From: Paenibacillus arenilitoris
GTDB taxonomy: Bacteria > Bacillota > Bacilli > Paenibacillales > Paenibacillaceae
DNA: 64,000 bases
Assembly: GCF_014705655.1 (NCBI RefSeq)
Contig: NZ_JACXIY010000003.1
Span: forward strand, 124,001-188,000
Direction of reading: 5' to 3'
The translations under genes and the position numbers were made by a program. This document shows positions 17,397-27,204 of the stretch, one piece after another. A model generated the notes under the pieces. The model ran no database searches and had not been told where the DNA came from. It worked only from the letters and a program-made list of their open reading frames with translations. Each line of letters starts with the position of its first letter. Position 1 is the stretch's first letter.

Positions 17397-18443
17397 CTAC
17401 TTCGCCTCCACCCTTCGGCAGGAAGCGCGAATGACGAGCTCCGTGCCGACCGCGACCGTGCCGATCGGCTCCGGGCCGTTCTCGATGCTTGAAATCAAGG
17501 CGTATGTCAGTTGATCCATCATAGCCGCGAAATCGACCCGGATCGTCGTTAATGCGGGGTTGTAATGGGCGCTGAGCGTATGATCGTCGAAGCCGACGAC
17601 CGACAGGTCATCAGGTACGCGGATGCCGGCTTTCTGCAGGGCGCGAATCGCCCCGAACGCGACGCTGTCGTTCGCCGCGAAGATCGCCGTCGGCAGCTCC
17701 GTGCCCGAAGCGAGCAGCTCCTTCATCGCCTTGCAGCCGCTGGCCTCGTTGAAATCCCCGGGCAAAATCCATTTCGATACGACGGGGAGGCCGTTTCTTG
17801 CCATCGCCGCCTGGAACCCCTTCCACTTGGAGGGACCCGAATAGCGCTGCATATCCCCGTTGATCATGCCGATTTTCGTATGACCCAGCCTCGCCAAATA
17901 ATCGATCGCCTGCCCGACGCCGGTTTCGTTGTCGAAATTGAACACGATCCGGTTCGGCTCGCGATGCCCGGGCCTATGCTGATCGACGATCGCTACGGTG
18001 AATCCTTCGGCAATGAGCTCCTCGATGATCGGCTCGTCATTGGCCGCCCCGATGAAGACGCCTCCGTCGATTCGGCGCTGATAGAAGCTTTCCTTCATCA
18101 TTCGCGCCTCCTCCCCATCCCTCGGATCGCGCACGATATGGGTCAGCACGTAGTAGCCGCGTGAAGAAGCGCTTTCAATGATGCGCGCCAGAAGCATGCT
18201 CGAGATCATGTCGCCCGACACCCGGCCGGCATCGATCATGAACAAGCCGATCGTGCGGGCGCGCTTGCCCGCCAGCACCTGGGCGGACAAATTCGGATAG
18301 TAGTTGTGCCGCCGAATGACCGACATGACCTTTTCCTTCGTCTTCTCCGGGACATTGGCGTAATTGTTGATGACGCGGCTGACCGTGCTTCTCGACACGC
18401 CGGCAAGCCTCGCGATTTCCGTACTGTTGATCTCCTTGCCCAA
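17397..18443 (-). CDS. LacI family transcriptional regulator
   Basis: A 348-residue repressor. The N-terminal HTH and hinge read EIARLAGVSRSTVSRVINNY, then NYYPNLSAQVLAGKRARTIG. A periplasmic-binding-like sugar domain follows (GGVFIGAANDE, PTAIFAANDSVAFGAIRALQ, LSVVGFDDHTL). The start is a TTG at 18443 with GAGGGGG about eight bases upstream; no ATG or GTG lies at the expected N-terminus. It sits downstream of two tandem dehydrogenase genes but is separated by a terminator at 18547-18604. It probably governs a sugar or sugar-acid locus, perhaps these dehydrogenases. Confidence 0.93.
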   Translation of the reverse strand: MGKEINSTEIARLAGVSRSTVSRVINNYANVPEKTKEKVMSVIRRHNYYPNLSAQVLAGKRARTIGLFMIDAGRVSGDMISSMLLARIIESASSRGYYVLTHIVRDPRDGEEARMMKESFYQRRIDGGVFIGAANDEPIIEELIAEGFTVAIVDQHRPGHREPNRIVFNFDNETGVGQAIDYLARLGHTKIGMINGDMQRYSGPSKWKGFQAAMARNGLPVVSKWILPGDFNEASGCKAMKELLASGTELPTAIFAANDSVAFGAIRALQKAGIRVPDDLSVVGFDDHTLSAHYNPALTTIRVDFAAMMDQLTYALISSIENGPEPIGTVAVGTELVIRASCRRVEAK

Positions 18444-18546
18444 CCGGAGCCCCCTCTCCCGTGAACGCGCGTTTATGCGTAAATGTTACCAACGATCGAA
18501 GACCGTGTCAATTCACTTTCTTTCGGTCATGAAGACGATTTTCCAT

Positions 18547-18604
18547 AAAAAAACCTCCTTGCCCCGCGCTCGCCATAAGGTTGGCGAAGCAGAGCAAGAA
18601 GGTT
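18547..18604 (-). terminator. Intrinsic terminator of the dehydrogenase operon
   Basis: Arms 18552-18562 and 18594-18604 (AACCTCCTTGC with GCAAGAAGGTT, one mismatch) enclose a second small stem and lead into a seven-T run on the minus strand. The stretch 18605-18790 is GC-rich and holds no recognisable gene. Confidence 0.75.
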
Positions 18605-18790
18605 TGGCCCCCGGCGCGTCCGGGCGCCGCTCCGCCGCGGGCCGCCCGTCTCCGTGCATGCCAGCGTGACGGTTACTCTCACTTGCGATCACCTATAAAA
18701 GCAAAAGATGAATCGAAACTCGAGACGGAAATTTTGTATAATCTTGCATAAGTGATATAGCTTCTTCCGTTTCTCAAAACGTTGGACCGC

Positions 18791-19864
18791 CTATTCCACC
18801 TTCACGGCATGCTTCTGCGCGAGCAGCGACAGCTCGGCCGCCTTGAACGCATGCTCCTGCGTCATCGCGTTCTCGGTGCCGTTCAAGCAATCGAGAACGA
18901 GCTGGCCGAAATACGGGAATCCGACCTGGCCGCGCACCTTCAAATGCTGCTCCCCGTCGGCGTTCACCAGATAGAGCTGGTCGCCGTCCTTCTCCCTGGC
19001 GATATCGATGTATTTGCGCAGCTCGATATAGCCTTCCGTTCCGAGGATGAGCGTGCGCCCGTCTCCCCAAGTGCCGAGACCGCTCGGCGTAAGCCAGTCG
19101 ACGCGGAAATAGCCGGTCGCCCCGTTCTCGCCCACGAATGTCATGTCGCCGAAGTCCTCGAGCTCGGGATAATCCTTATTCGCGTAGTTGGCGACCTTGC
19201 TGTTCGCGACGCTCGCGTTCCGGTTGCCGGTAAAGAACAGGAACTGCTCCACTTGATGCGAGCCGATGTCGCACAGGATGCCGCCGTACTTCTCCTTCTC
19301 GAAAAACCACGCCGGCCGCGAAGGGGCGTTCAGCCGGTGCGGCCCGAGTCCGATCACCTGCACGACCCGCCCGATGGCGCCCTGCTCGATCAGCTGACCG
19401 GCATACACGGCGCTCTCGACATGGAGGCGCTCGCTGTAATAGACGGCATACTTCTTGCCGGTTTCCGCATAAGCGGTCCGCGCTTCTTCCAGCTGCTCAA
19501 GCGTCGTGAACGGCGCTTTGTCCGTAAAATAATGCTTGCCGCTGCGCATCGCCCGCACGCCGAGCGGCCCGCGCTCGTTCGTGACGGCCGCGGCCGCCAC
19601 GAGCTGCACCTCGGCATCCGCGAGCACCTGCTCCTCCGATTCCGCGGCGCGAGCCTGCGGATACGTCTTCAGGAACGCTTCGACCCGCTTCGGATCGGGG
19701 TCGTATACCCATTTCAACGTCGCGCCCGCTTCCACGAGCCCGTTGCACATGCCGTAAATATGGCCGTGATCCAGACGCATGGCCGCGAACACGAACTGCC
19801 CGTCCTCTACCACCTTGTTCGGCTTGCCTTTCGGCGCATATTTCATTCCGTCCGCTTTGCTCAT
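18791..19864 (-). CDS. Gfo/Idh/MocA family oxidoreductase
   Basis: A 357-residue dehydrogenase of the Gfo/Idh/MocA family: FVFAAMRLDHGHIYGMCNGL, then GKHYFTDKAPFTTLEQLEEA (the usual EKP motif is DKA here), YYSERLH, and GGILCDIGSHQVEQFLFFTG with the conserved Asp/His pair. These enzymes oxidise sugars or inositols with NAD(P). The N-terminus is unusual: the dinucleotide motif is replaced by DHGHIYGM, as in a known subgroup of this family. Its ATG overlaps the stop of the upstream dehydrogenase by four bases (ATGA), showing translational coupling. The substrate is not known. Confidence 0.9.
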   Translation of the reverse strand: MSKADGMKYAPKGKPNKVVEDGQFVFAAMRLDHGHIYGMCNGLVEAGATLKWVYDPDPKRVEAFLKTYPQARAAESEEQVLADAEVQLVAAAAVTNERGPLGVRAMRSGKHYFTDKAPFTTLEQLEEARTAYAETGKKYAVYYSERLHVESAVYAGQLIEQGAIGRVVQVIGLGPHRLNAPSRPAWFFEKEKYGGILCDIGSHQVEQFLFFTGNRNASVANSKVANYANKDYPELEDFGDMTFVGENGATGYFRVDWLTPSGLGTWGDGRTLILGTEGYIELRKYIDIAREKDGDQLYLVNADGEQHLKVRGQVGFPYFGQLVLDCLNGTENAMTQEHAFKAAELSLLAQKHAVKVE

Positions 19865-20997
19865 TTCGTCTGCGCCTCCTTATTGTAAACCGAGCTTTCG
19901 ATACGTTCCTGCAAATACTCGTAAAACAATTCTTCGTCAATCGGCAGGTCGACCCAGTTGTCCGTCCACGTGGACAGCAGCATCGCGTTGGACAGCATCA
20001 GCCCCTTGATGCCCTCCTCGCCCGGCGCGATAAGCGGCTCGTCATGCAGAATCGCGTTTACGAAATTTTGCGTAATGCCCTTATGGTCCGGATAGCTGCC
20101 TTTGACCGGAATTTCGCATTTCCAGCATTCCGGCTCGCCGAAGCCGCCTTTGAATTGCTTATTGAATTCGCGCTCGGACACGCGCAGGCGCCAGAACGTT
20201 AACGTATTGTTCTCGATGACGATTTTGCCGCGGTCGCCGCTGATCTCGAGCCGGTTCGTGCCCGGCGCCTCGCCCGTCGTCGTCACGAATACGCCGGTCG
20301 CGCCGTTCTCGTACTCCACGAACGCCGTCACGTCGTCCTCCACCTCGATGTCGCGGTGCTTGCCGAAGTAGCAGAACGCGCGAACCCGCTTCGGCATCAT
20401 GCTGATCGTCCACTGCCACAGGTCCAGCTGATGCGGATCCTGATTCAGCAGCACGCCGCCGCCTTCGCCGGCCCACGTCGCGCGCCATGTGCCCGAATCA
20501 TAGTAGCTTTGAGAACGGTACCAACTCGTAATGATCCAATTCGTCCTTCTTACTTCGCCAAGCTCGCCGGCGTCGATCAGCTCCTTCAGCTTCACGTACA
20601 GCGGATTCGTGCGCTGATTGTACATCATGCTGAACTTCACGTTCGCCTTGCCGCCCGCTTCGTTCATCTCGCGAACCTGCTTCGTATAGACGCCCGCCGG
20701 CTTCTCGCACAAGACGTGAAGTCCGCGCTCGAAGCATGCGATGGCCAGCTCCGGATGGGAGTAATGCGGCGTCGCGATCAGAACGGCGTCCACGAGTCCG
20801 GAATCCATCATTTGACGCGGATCCTCGAATACGCCGACCTGCCCGCCGAGCAGCTCCTTCGCCCATTGCAGGCGATCCGGCACGCTGTCGCTGACGGCGG
20901 TTACTTCCACGCCCTTCACTTCGCCTTTCGCTATATAGTTCAAATGACCTTTGCCCATGTTGCCGAGCCCGATGACGCCCAAACGAACAACCTTCAT
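19861..20997 (-). CDS. Gfo/Idh/MocA family oxidoreductase
   Basis: A 378-residue NAD(P)-dependent sugar dehydrogenase. The Rossmann motif GVIGLGNMGKGH is at residues 8-19. It also has the catalytic HVLCEKPAGVYTKQV segment, KFSMMYNQRTNPLYVKLKEL, and GGGVLLNQDPHQLDLWQW, the substrate-side motif. AAGGAGC lies nine bases before the ATG at 20997. First gene of a two-gene operon with the overlapping dehydrogenase at 18791. It is divergent from the AraC regulator at 21171 (173 bp between), the likely regulator of both. A role in catabolism of a plant or host sugar is inferred. Confidence 0.93.
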   Translation of the reverse strand: MKVVRLGVIGLGNMGKGHLNYIAKGEVKGVEVTAVSDSVPDRLQWAKELLGGQVGVFEDPRQMMDSGLVDAVLIATPHYSHPELAIACFERGLHVLCEKPAGVYTKQVREMNEAGGKANVKFSMMYNQRTNPLYVKLKELIDAGELGEVRRTNWIITSWYRSQSYYDSGTWRATWAGEGGGVLLNQDPHQLDLWQWTISMMPKRVRAFCYFGKHRDIEVEDDVTAFVEYENGATGVFVTTTGEAPGTNRLEISGDRGKIVIENNTLTFWRLRVSEREFNKQFKGGFGEPECWKCEIPVKGSYPDHKGITQNFVNAILHDEPLIAPGEEGIKGLMLSNAMLLSTWTDNWVDLPIDEELFYEYLQERIESSVYNKEAQTK

Positions 20998-21170
20998 TTT
21001 TGCTTCGCTCCTTTAGATTGACAGGGATGGAATGGATTGATTTCGTTTCCCGCTTGCCTTAATGGTAGCACTTCATGATCGCGCCGGCTTCATCCGCGTT
21101 ATCTTGTTTGCGCTTTTATTTGACTGTGATTGGTGTATAATGAGGGTATTTGAAGGGGGAATGACGGACC

Positions 21171-22028
21171 ATGAGCACGCAGCACAAAATCAACTCGCCT
21201 TACACCATTACGTCAGCATCCGATTTCAACTTTAAGGTGCCGTACCATACCCACTCCCACTACGAAATTTATTACTTTCACAGCGGCAAAGCGAATTATC
21301 TCATTAACGACCGGATCTACGTGCTTGAGCCGGGCGATCTGCTCCTCATGCACGGTATGACGCTGCACCGCGCCCACATCGATCCGAACGTCGCCTACCA
21401 TCGTACGACGCTTCACTTCGATCCCTACTACTTTCAACAATTCATTCAGTCTTCGTTCGCGGGCGACCTGCTTGCCCCCTTCCGTCAGCTGCAGAACGTT
21501 AGGCTCCGCCTCCGCGGCGAGGACCAAGCCGAGGCCGAAGCTTCGCTCGAGAAGCTCGTCCGGCTGTACGACCGCAAGGATTCTTTTTCGCAGCAGCGGT
21601 TCCAGGCGCATTTGCTCGACTTGCTTATCTTGATCAATCAGCTGTGCGAGCAGCCGCTTAAAGCGAAAATATCGTTTCCGACCTCCAAGGAACGCCATGT
21701 GCAGTCCGTCATTTCGTACTTGGAAGGTCATTACCAAGAGGACATAACGCTGGAGAGCCTTCAAGAGGAGCTTCATCTCAGCAAATATTATTTGGCCAAA
21801 ACGTTTAAGGAAGTGACGGGCTCGACCATCTTCCAATTTCTGATGCAGCGGCGAATTTATCAGGCGAAGATCGCGCTGATCGGCGAAGACAAGCCGATTA
21901 CCGACATCGGCTACGAGGTCGGCTTCAAGCATCCTTCCCATTTCAGCCGCGCCTTCAAGCTGCAAACGGCGCTTACCCCCGAGCAATACCGGAAGCAGAA
22001 CCGGCTGCGTTCCCCGATCCCCCTCTAG
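21171..22028 (+). CDS. AraC family transcriptional regulator, cupin-type sensor
   Basis: A 285-residue regulator. The N-terminal cupin barrel (YHTHSHYEIYYFHSGKANYL, LEPGDLLLMHGMTLHRA) is followed by a C-terminal pair of helix-turn-helix units (ITLESLQEELHLSKYYLAKT, DIGYEVGFKHPSHFSRAFK). AGGGGG lies about 11 bases upstream of the ATG at 21171, and a TGTATAAT extended -10 sits at 21135-21142 without a good -35. It is divergent from the dehydrogenase operon, so a role as its sugar-responsive activator is likely. Confidence 0.92.
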   Translation: MSTQHKINSPYTITSASDFNFKVPYHTHSHYEIYYFHSGKANYLINDRIYVLEPGDLLLMHGMTLHRAHIDPNVAYHRTTLHFDPYYFQQFIQSSFAGDLLAPFRQLQNVRLRLRGEDQAEAEASLEKLVRLYDRKDSFSQQRFQAHLLDLLILINQLCEQPLKAKISFPTSKERHVQSVISYLEGHYQEDITLESLQEELHLSKYYLAKTFKEVTGSTIFQFLMQRRIYQAKIALIGEDKPITDIGYEVGFKHPSHFSRAFKLQTALTPEQYRKQNRLRSPIPL

Positions 22029-22060
22029 CTGCCAATCGTTGCCGTTTCGATTCGGAACGG

Positions 22061-22105
22061 TTGACCCATTTAGTTGTCAAGCATATTATTGTTATAACAA
22101 CTAAA
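22061..22105 (+). promoter_or_regulatory. marR promoter with overlapping operator palindrome
   Basis: TTGACC (22061-22066) and TATTAT (22084-22089) are 17 bp apart. The -10 element lies inside an inverted repeat TTTAGTTGT (22069-22077) / ACAACTAAA (22097-22105), 9 bp arms. MarR proteins bind such palindromes, so the site probably mediates autorepression of the marR-MFS operon. Confidence 0.82.
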
Positions 22106-22126
22106 TTTGCAAAGCAGGTGTTCCCC

Positions 22127-22555
22127 GTGGAATTAAAGGATACCGTCGGCTATATGATCAGCAGCACGAGCCGAAGGCTGAACCAGCAGCTGCAGCAGCT
22201 TTTTCAGGACTACGACGTGTCGCCGGAGCAGTGGTCGCTTCTGATCAGCCTCGACGAGCAGGACGGCATTACCCACAAAGATTTGGCGCAGCGCACGGAG
22301 AAGGACCCCGCCAATCTTACCCGCCTCGTCGACCAATTGGAAGGCAAATCGCTCGTGAAGCGAGCGGCGAATCCGAACGACCGCCGTTCGCAGCTTGTTT
22401 GCATTACCGATCAAGGGAGGAAGACCGCCCGCACCCTTGCCCCGATCGAAGCCGCGTTCGTCGGACGTCTCCTGCAGGGCACGACGGACGAAGAGATCGA
22501 GTCGTTCAAAAGGTTTATGGCGAAAATCAATCATAACGCTAAGCAGCAAGCCTAA
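22127..22555 (+). CDS. MarR family transcriptional regulator
   Basis: A 142-residue winged-helix repressor: VGYMISSTSRRLNQQLQQLF, VSPEQWSLLISLDEQDGITH, KDLAQRTEKDPANLTRLVDQ and the wing ANPNDRRSQLVCITDQG are all standard. The GTG at 22127 is the start: the family begins ELKDTVGYM, and GCAGGTG lies eight bases upstream. The open frame reaches back to 22061 but that stretch is the promoter. The MFS gene follows after 48 bp, a usual repressor-efflux pairing. The inducer is unknown. Confidence 0.92.
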   Translation: MELKDTVGYMISSTSRRLNQQLQQLFQDYDVSPEQWSLLISLDEQDGITHKDLAQRTEKDPANLTRLVDQLEGKSLVKRAANPNDRRSQLVCITDQGRKTARTLAPIEAAFVGRLLQGTTDEEIESFKRFMAKINHNAKQQA

Positions 22556-22603
22556 TCGGCCTCTACCGCGAGCTCATGCATCCAAGAGAGGAAGGATTCA
22601 CTC

Positions 22604-23830
22604 ATGCAATCGGATAAATTATGGAGCGCCGGTTTCATTAGACTTTGTTTAAGCAGCTTCTTTTTGTTTTTTGGCTTCTATATGCTGGCGACCGCGCTAT
22701 CGGACTTCGTCACGAACGGGCTCGGGGGCACATCCGCCGAGGCCGGCTTATCCATGACCGTCTTTATTATCGCCGCGGTGCTGCTCCGCCCTTTCGCCGG
22801 ACGGCTGATGGGAAGATTCGGGGAAAATAAAGTCGTGACGGCTTCGCTGTTCCTGTTCCTCCTATGCTCCGTCGCCTACTTCGGCGTATTCGGCTTCGGC
22901 ATGCTGCTGCTCGTCCGCTTCCTGCACGGCGGCGCCTTCGCCATTGCGACCACTTCCACAAATACGGCGGCGATCGACCTTATTCCCGAGCGACGCAAAG
23001 GGGAAGGCATCAGCTATTTCAGCTTGTTCATGAGCCTGGCGATGGTCATCGGGCCGTTCGTCGGCCTATCGATCACGGCTCATGGCGGCTTCGCGGCCAT
23101 GTTCGCCACTTGCGCCGCATGCTCGCTTATCGCGTTCGCGCTCGGGGCGTCGTCGATGCGATCGCGCAAGCCGGAACGCGGCGATTCGGCTCCGCAGGAG
23201 CGGCGGACGGCGCCCGCCGGCAAGCTGACCTGGAGCGGCATTTTCGAGCGCAAGGCGATTCCGATCGGACTCAGCGGCTTCGTTATTGCCTTCGCCTACA
23301 GCGGCATCGTCACGTTCATGTCGGTCTACGCGCACGAGAGGGCGATCGACCAATACGCCAGCTATTTCTTCGTCTGCTTCGGCATCATGATCGTGCTGCC
23401 AAGGCCGCTAATCGGCAAGCTGCTCGACCGCGTCGGCGAGCATGTCATCGTATACCCGAGCATCGCGATCTTCGCCGCGGGCATGCTGCTTCTAAGTCTG
23501 GCAAGCACCCCGGCCATGCTGCTCGCCGCGGGCGCCGTTATCGGCCTCGGCTACGGCGCGCTGCTGCCCTGCTTCCAGACGATCGCGGTGCTCGCTTCGC
23601 CGGAGCACAGGCGCGGGCTTGCGATCGCGACGTTCTACGTGCTGTTCGACCTCGGCTACGGGATCGGCTCGTTCGCGCTCGGATCGATAGCTTCCGGCAT
23701 CGGCTACAGCCGAATGTACATCGTATGCTCGGTCGTTATCGCCTTATCCGCCGTTCTCTACTTCGCGCTTCATCATAGACGGAAACGTGCGGCCGCGGCC
23801 GCGGGCGAGACGGCATACGCCTCCTCTTAA
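22604..23830 (+). CDS. MFS efflux transporter
   Basis: A 408-residue membrane protein with 12 predicted helices. The loop 2-3 motif is GRLMGRFGENKVV, and LLLVRFLHGGAFAIATTSTN is the helix-four region typical of drug:H+ antiporters. AGGAAGG precedes the ATG at 22604. It is transcribed behind marR, so it probably exports a toxic compound that also binds MarR. Its stop codon overlaps that of the convergent kinase gene by four bases (23827-23830), with no terminator between. Confidence 0.92.
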   Translation: MQSDKLWSAGFIRLCLSSFFLFFGFYMLATALSDFVTNGLGGTSAEAGLSMTVFIIAAVLLRPFAGRLMGRFGENKVVTASLFLFLLCSVAYFGVFGFGMLLLVRFLHGGAFAIATTSTNTAAIDLIPERRKGEGISYFSLFMSLAMVIGPFVGLSITAHGGFAAMFATCAACSLIAFALGASSMRSRKPERGDSAPQERRTAPAGKLTWSGIFERKAIPIGLSGFVIAFAYSGIVTFMSVYAHERAIDQYASYFFVCFGIMIVLPRPLIGKLLDRVGEHVIVYPSIAIFAAGMLLLSLASTPAMLLAAGAVIGLGYGALLPCFQTIAVLASPEHRRGLAIATFYVLFDLGYGIGSFALGSIASGIGYSRMYIVCSVVIALSAVLYFALHHRRKRAAAAAGETAYASS

Positions 23831-25662
23831 GGACGGCGCGACCGCTGTTCTTGAACGGGCAGCGTAATTTCGACGACCGTCCCTTCGCCGGCCTTGCTGC
23901 TAATGCCAAGCGTACCGCGATGCGCTTCGATAATGCGCGAGCTGATCATGAGGCCGAGTCCGGTTCCTTTCTCTTTCGTCGTGACGAACGGCTCTCCGAT
24001 TTTTTTGATCAGCTCTTGCGAAATGCCGGGTCCCCCGTCCTTGATGCGAATCCGCACGCTGCCGTCCTTATGTACGCACGCGCTTATTTCGACGAGTCCT
24101 CCGCCCGGCATCGCCTCGATCGCGTTTTTGATCACGTTCAAGAACACCTGCTTCAGCTGATTCTCGCTGCAGTGCACCTGCGGCAGCGGCCGCTCCAGAC
24201 TAACCGTGATTTCGACGTTCAGCAGAATGGCCTGCGTTTCCAATATCGCGATGACGCTTCTCAGGATCGGCTCGAGCTGTGCGGTCGTAAATTGCGTATA
24301 ATGCGGCTTAGCCAGCGTCATGAACTCGTTCACGATCAGCGTAATCCGATCGATTTCATTGGCCATAATTTCGAAATAATGAGGCCGTTCCGGATATTTG
24401 GCGCTGAGCAGCTGCGTAAAGCCCTTAAGCGCGGTAAGCGGATTGCGGATTTCATGGGCAACGCCCGCCGCAAGCTGACCGATCGCCGACAGCTTCTCCG
24501 AGCGAACGAGCACTTCCTCCGATCGCTTGCGCTCGGTAAGATCTCGGATGACGCTGAGCATGACATCCTTGCCCATATAATCGCTAATGCGGATGCTGGA
24601 CATCTCCACGTCGAGAAAGCGGCCGTTGGGGCATATGAGCACCAGCTCCTGATAAGGCGTCGGATCGTCCGACTGCATGACCTGCACCATCGCTTCGATC
24701 GTCTGCGCATGCTGGCTCGTATGGATAAAATCAAGCAGGCTCCGGCCGACGACCTGCGCTTCCTCGCACGCCCCGACCATCTGCATCGCCAGCTTGTTCG
24801 CGTAGACGATCAGCCCTTGATCGGTGACGATGATCGGCTCCGGCACGAACTTGATCATCTTCTGGTACAGCTTGGCGCTGTCGCGCAGCTTTCGTTCCTG
24901 CTCGTACTTGAACGTGACGTCCTGCAGCGTGCCGAGCAGCGACATCCGCCCGTCGAGCATAATTATGGAGCTGTTGCCCTCCATAAAAATCGTGCTTCCG
25001 TCCCTTTTTCTGCCACGGCATTTGATCGGGAACTGCTTCTGGCCGTGAACCAGTCCGTCTATAACTTTCGACTTGATCCGTTCGACGTCATCCGGCTCGA
25101 TTAGATCTTGCGGCGTCAAAGCCAGTAATTCATCCACCGTATAGCCGTACATTTCCGCCAAATACGGATTGGCATAGACGATGTTGTCGTCCTGCCCGAC
25201 GAATACGCCCGCCACGACGCTCTCCATCAAGCTTTTGTACAAATAATCCTTTTCATTCAGCGACTCCTCCATCCGCTTCCGATCGGATATGTCCCGGATA
25301 ATAAGCTGTACAGCCGGCTTGCCGTCGTATTTGATTGCAACCGCTCTCAATTCAACATCGACGGCTGCATGATCGAGACGGAGCAGCTTCTTCTGCACGA
25401 AGTTCGTCGACCCGCCCTCCCGCACCAGATAGCGGATCTGAATCGGCAGCTCGTCCGAAAAATCCGGATGAATGAACCGTTGGATGCCGAGTCCGATCAT
25501 ATCCTCCGGCTTATCGGCATGTAGCAGCCTAAGCGCCGAAGCGTTGGCAAAAACGATACGGTCGTCTATGCATACGATTAGCGCGTCGGGCAGCACGTCG
25601 ACGAGGTACTGATACCTCTCTTCGCTTTCTCTTAATTGGGCTTCGTTATACATGGTCGACAT
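23827..25662 (-). CDS. PAS-domain sensor histidine kinase (sporulation kinase type)
   Basis: A 611-residue cytoplasmic kinase with no membrane segment. Three PAS domains lie at about 15-130, 135-255 and 260-375 (each ends in a DISDRKR, DVTFKYE or DLTERKR hinge). They are followed by a HisKA dimerisation domain with the phospho-His in GVAHEIRNPLTALKGF, and an HATPase domain (N box NQLKQVFLNVIKNAIEAMPG, G1 DGGPGIS, G2 GTGLGL). This layout is that of KinA/KinE, which feed phosphate into the Spo0F-Spo0A relay. The ATG at 25662 is preferred with GAGGTGG upstream. No response regulator is adjacent, in line with an orphan kinase. The Spo0F link is inferred. Confidence 0.9.
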   Translation of the reverse strand: MSTMYNEAQLRESEERYQYLVDVLPDALIVCIDDRIVFANASALRLLHADKPEDMIGLGIQRFIHPDFSDELPIQIRYLVREGGSTNFVQKKLLRLDHAAVDVELRAVAIKYDGKPAVQLIIRDISDRKRMEESLNEKDYLYKSLMESVVAGVFVGQDDNIVYANPYLAEMYGYTVDELLALTPQDLIEPDDVERIKSKVIDGLVHGQKQFPIKCRGRKRDGSTIFMEGNSSIIMLDGRMSLLGTLQDVTFKYEQERKLRDSAKLYQKMIKFVPEPIIVTDQGLIVYANKLAMQMVGACEEAQVVGRSLLDFIHTSQHAQTIEAMVQVMQSDDPTPYQELVLICPNGRFLDVEMSSIRISDYMGKDVMLSVIRDLTERKRSEEVLVRSEKLSAIGQLAAGVAHEIRNPLTALKGFTQLLSAKYPERPHYFEIMANEIDRITLIVNEFMTLAKPHYTQFTTAQLEPILRSVIAILETQAILLNVEITVSLERPLPQVHCSENQLKQVFLNVIKNAIEAMPGGGLVEISACVHKDGSVRIRIKDGGPGISQELIKKIGEPFVTTKEKGTGLGLMISSRIIEAHRGTLGISSKAGEGTVVEITLPVQEQRSRRP

Positions 25663-25888
25663 CCTGCTTCCCACCTCACCGTGATCAACACAACTCTTTT
25701 CTTATGTTCAACGTCCTAAGCGATCTTCCTGCAACAATTCAGCCTTTTTCGGCAAAAAACATGAAGTGTCATGGGCAATTCATCGTATATGCCTCATTAT
25801 TTTGAATTAAATGTCAGAAATATCATAAACTGAGCGACGTAATTTCCCTTTGAAAGACCAAAGACCTGAGCCGATAAGGCCGGAAAAT

Positions 25889-25931
25889 AAAAAAACTGCC
25901 CTTCCGGACCGATTGTCGGCGGAAGGACAGT
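25889..25931 (-). terminator. Intrinsic terminator of odhAB
   Basis: Arms 25895-25906 and 25920-25931 (ACTGTCCTTCCG with CGGAAGGGCAGT, one mismatch) are followed on the minus strand by TTTTTTT. Confidence 0.9.
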
Positions 25932-25951
25932 GTAGGTATTTATGCGATTCG

Positions 25952-27196
25952 TTAGCCCTGCAGCAGCAGCTGCTCCGGATCTTCGAGAAGCTCTTTCACC
26001 GTAACGAGGAAGCGGACCGCTTCGCTGCCGTCTACGATACGATGGTCGTAAGACAGCGCAATGTACATCATTGGACGGTTCTCCATGCGCTCGTCGTCGA
26101 TCGCGACCGGACGCACCTGGATTTTGTGCATGCCGAGGATGCCGACTTGAGGCGTGTTAAGAATCGGCGTCGATAGCAGGGAGCCGAATACGCCGCCGTT
26201 CGTGATCGTGAAGCTGCCGCCTTGAAGGTCGCCGATCGACAGCGTGTTCGCTCTCGCTTTGGTCGCGAGATCGACGATGCTTTTCTCGATTTCGGCGAAG
26301 CTGAGGCGGTCGGCGTCGCGGACGACCGGCACGACAAGCCCTTCCTTCGCGGATACGGCGATGCCGATATCGTAAAACTTTTTGACGATGATGTCTTCGC
26401 CTTCGATTTCCGCGTTAAGCAGAGGGAAAGCCTTCAACGCTCCGACGACCGCCTTCGTGAAGAAAGACATGAAGCCGAGGTTGACGTCGTTCTTCTCGAA
26501 GAACGACTGCTTGCGGCGCTTGCGAAGGTCCAGGATCGCGGTCATGTCGACTTCGTTGAACGTCGTCAGCATCGCTGCCGTACGCTGCGCCTCTACGAGG
26601 CGGTTCGCGATCGTTATGCGGCGGCGGGACATGCGCTTGCGCTCCGTCGGCTTCGCGTTAGGCGATGCGGCGGCCGGCTCGGCTTGCGTAAGCGGGGCCG
26701 AGGATACGGGCGTTGCGACCGCGGGCGCCGGTGCTGCGGCAGGCGCTTGTCCGGCTGCCTGCGCAAGATCGATGCCTTGCTCGCGGGCGCGCTTGCGCGC
26801 CGCGGGCGATGCGTTGATGACGGGCGCCGCAGCCGCGGCCGGCGCGGAAGGCGGCGCTGCGGGAGCAGCGGACGCAGGTGCAGGCGCCGGGTCTGCAGCC
26901 GGTGCGGGAGCTGCCGGCGCCGGGGATTCCGGCGCTGCAGGAGCGGACGCTCCGCCTGCCGGGGCGTCGCCGATCGAGCCGATCGCTTCGCCGACGAGCA
27001 CGACCTCGCCGTCCTGCTTGGCAATGCGGGAGATTACGCCGCTGTTATCGGCGCTGATCTCGATATTGACTTTATCCGTTTCAAGCTCCAGCAGAACATC
27101 TCCTTGATTGACGGAGTCGCCTTCTTTTACAAACCATTTCGTAATCGTGCCTTCGGATATGGATTCGCCTAGTTCCGGTACGATAATTTCAGCCAT
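25952..27196 (-). CDS. odhB: Dihydrolipoyllysine succinyltransferase, E2 of 2-oxoglutarate dehydrogenase
   Basis: A 414-residue E2 subunit. The lipoyl domain (1-75) carries the modified Lys in [10 protein letters not shown] very long Ala/Pro linker follows (about 80-125 and 145-170), with a peripheral-subunit-binding domain between ([18 protein letters not shown]). The catalytic acyltransferase domain follows, with the active-site motif [15 protein letters not shown] near the C-terminus. It transfers succinyl groups from E1 to CoA in the TCA cycle. The ATG at 27196 has AGGGGG 11 bases upstream; a GTG three codons earlier is too close to that site. It is the second gene of odhAB, eight bases behind odhA. 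Confidence 0.97.
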   Translation of the reverse strand: MAEIIVPELGESISEGTITKWFVKEGDSVNQGDVLLELETDKVNIEISADNSGVISRIAKQDGEVVLVGEAIGSIGDAPAGGASAPAAPESPAPAAPAPAADPAPAPASAAPAAPPSAPAAAAAPVINASPAARKRAREQGIDLAQAAGQAPAAAPAPAVATPVSSAPLTQAEPAAASPNAKPTERKRMSRRRITIANRLVEAQRTAAMLTTFNEVDMTAILDLRKRRKQSFFEKNDVNLGFMSFFTKAVVGALKAFPLLNAEIEGEDIIVKKFYDIGIAVSAKEGLVVPVVRDADRLSFAEIEKSIVDLATKARANTLSIGDLQGGSFTITNGGVFGSLLSTPILNTPQVGILGMHKIQVRPVAIDDERMENRPMMYIALSYDHRIVDGSEAVRFLVTVKELLEDPEQLLLQG

Positions 27197-27204
27197 GTTC
27201 GTCA

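Noticed and set aside
18605..18790. Possible small gene or RNA after the dehydrogenase operon
   Set aside because: GC-rich stretch with AT-rich end; no frame with a ribosome site and no clear hairpin set beyond the terminator.
26222..27172. Arg-rich open frame opposite odhB
   Set aside because: It is a by-product of the GC-rich Ala/Pro linker of odhB; the odhB frame is fully conserved.
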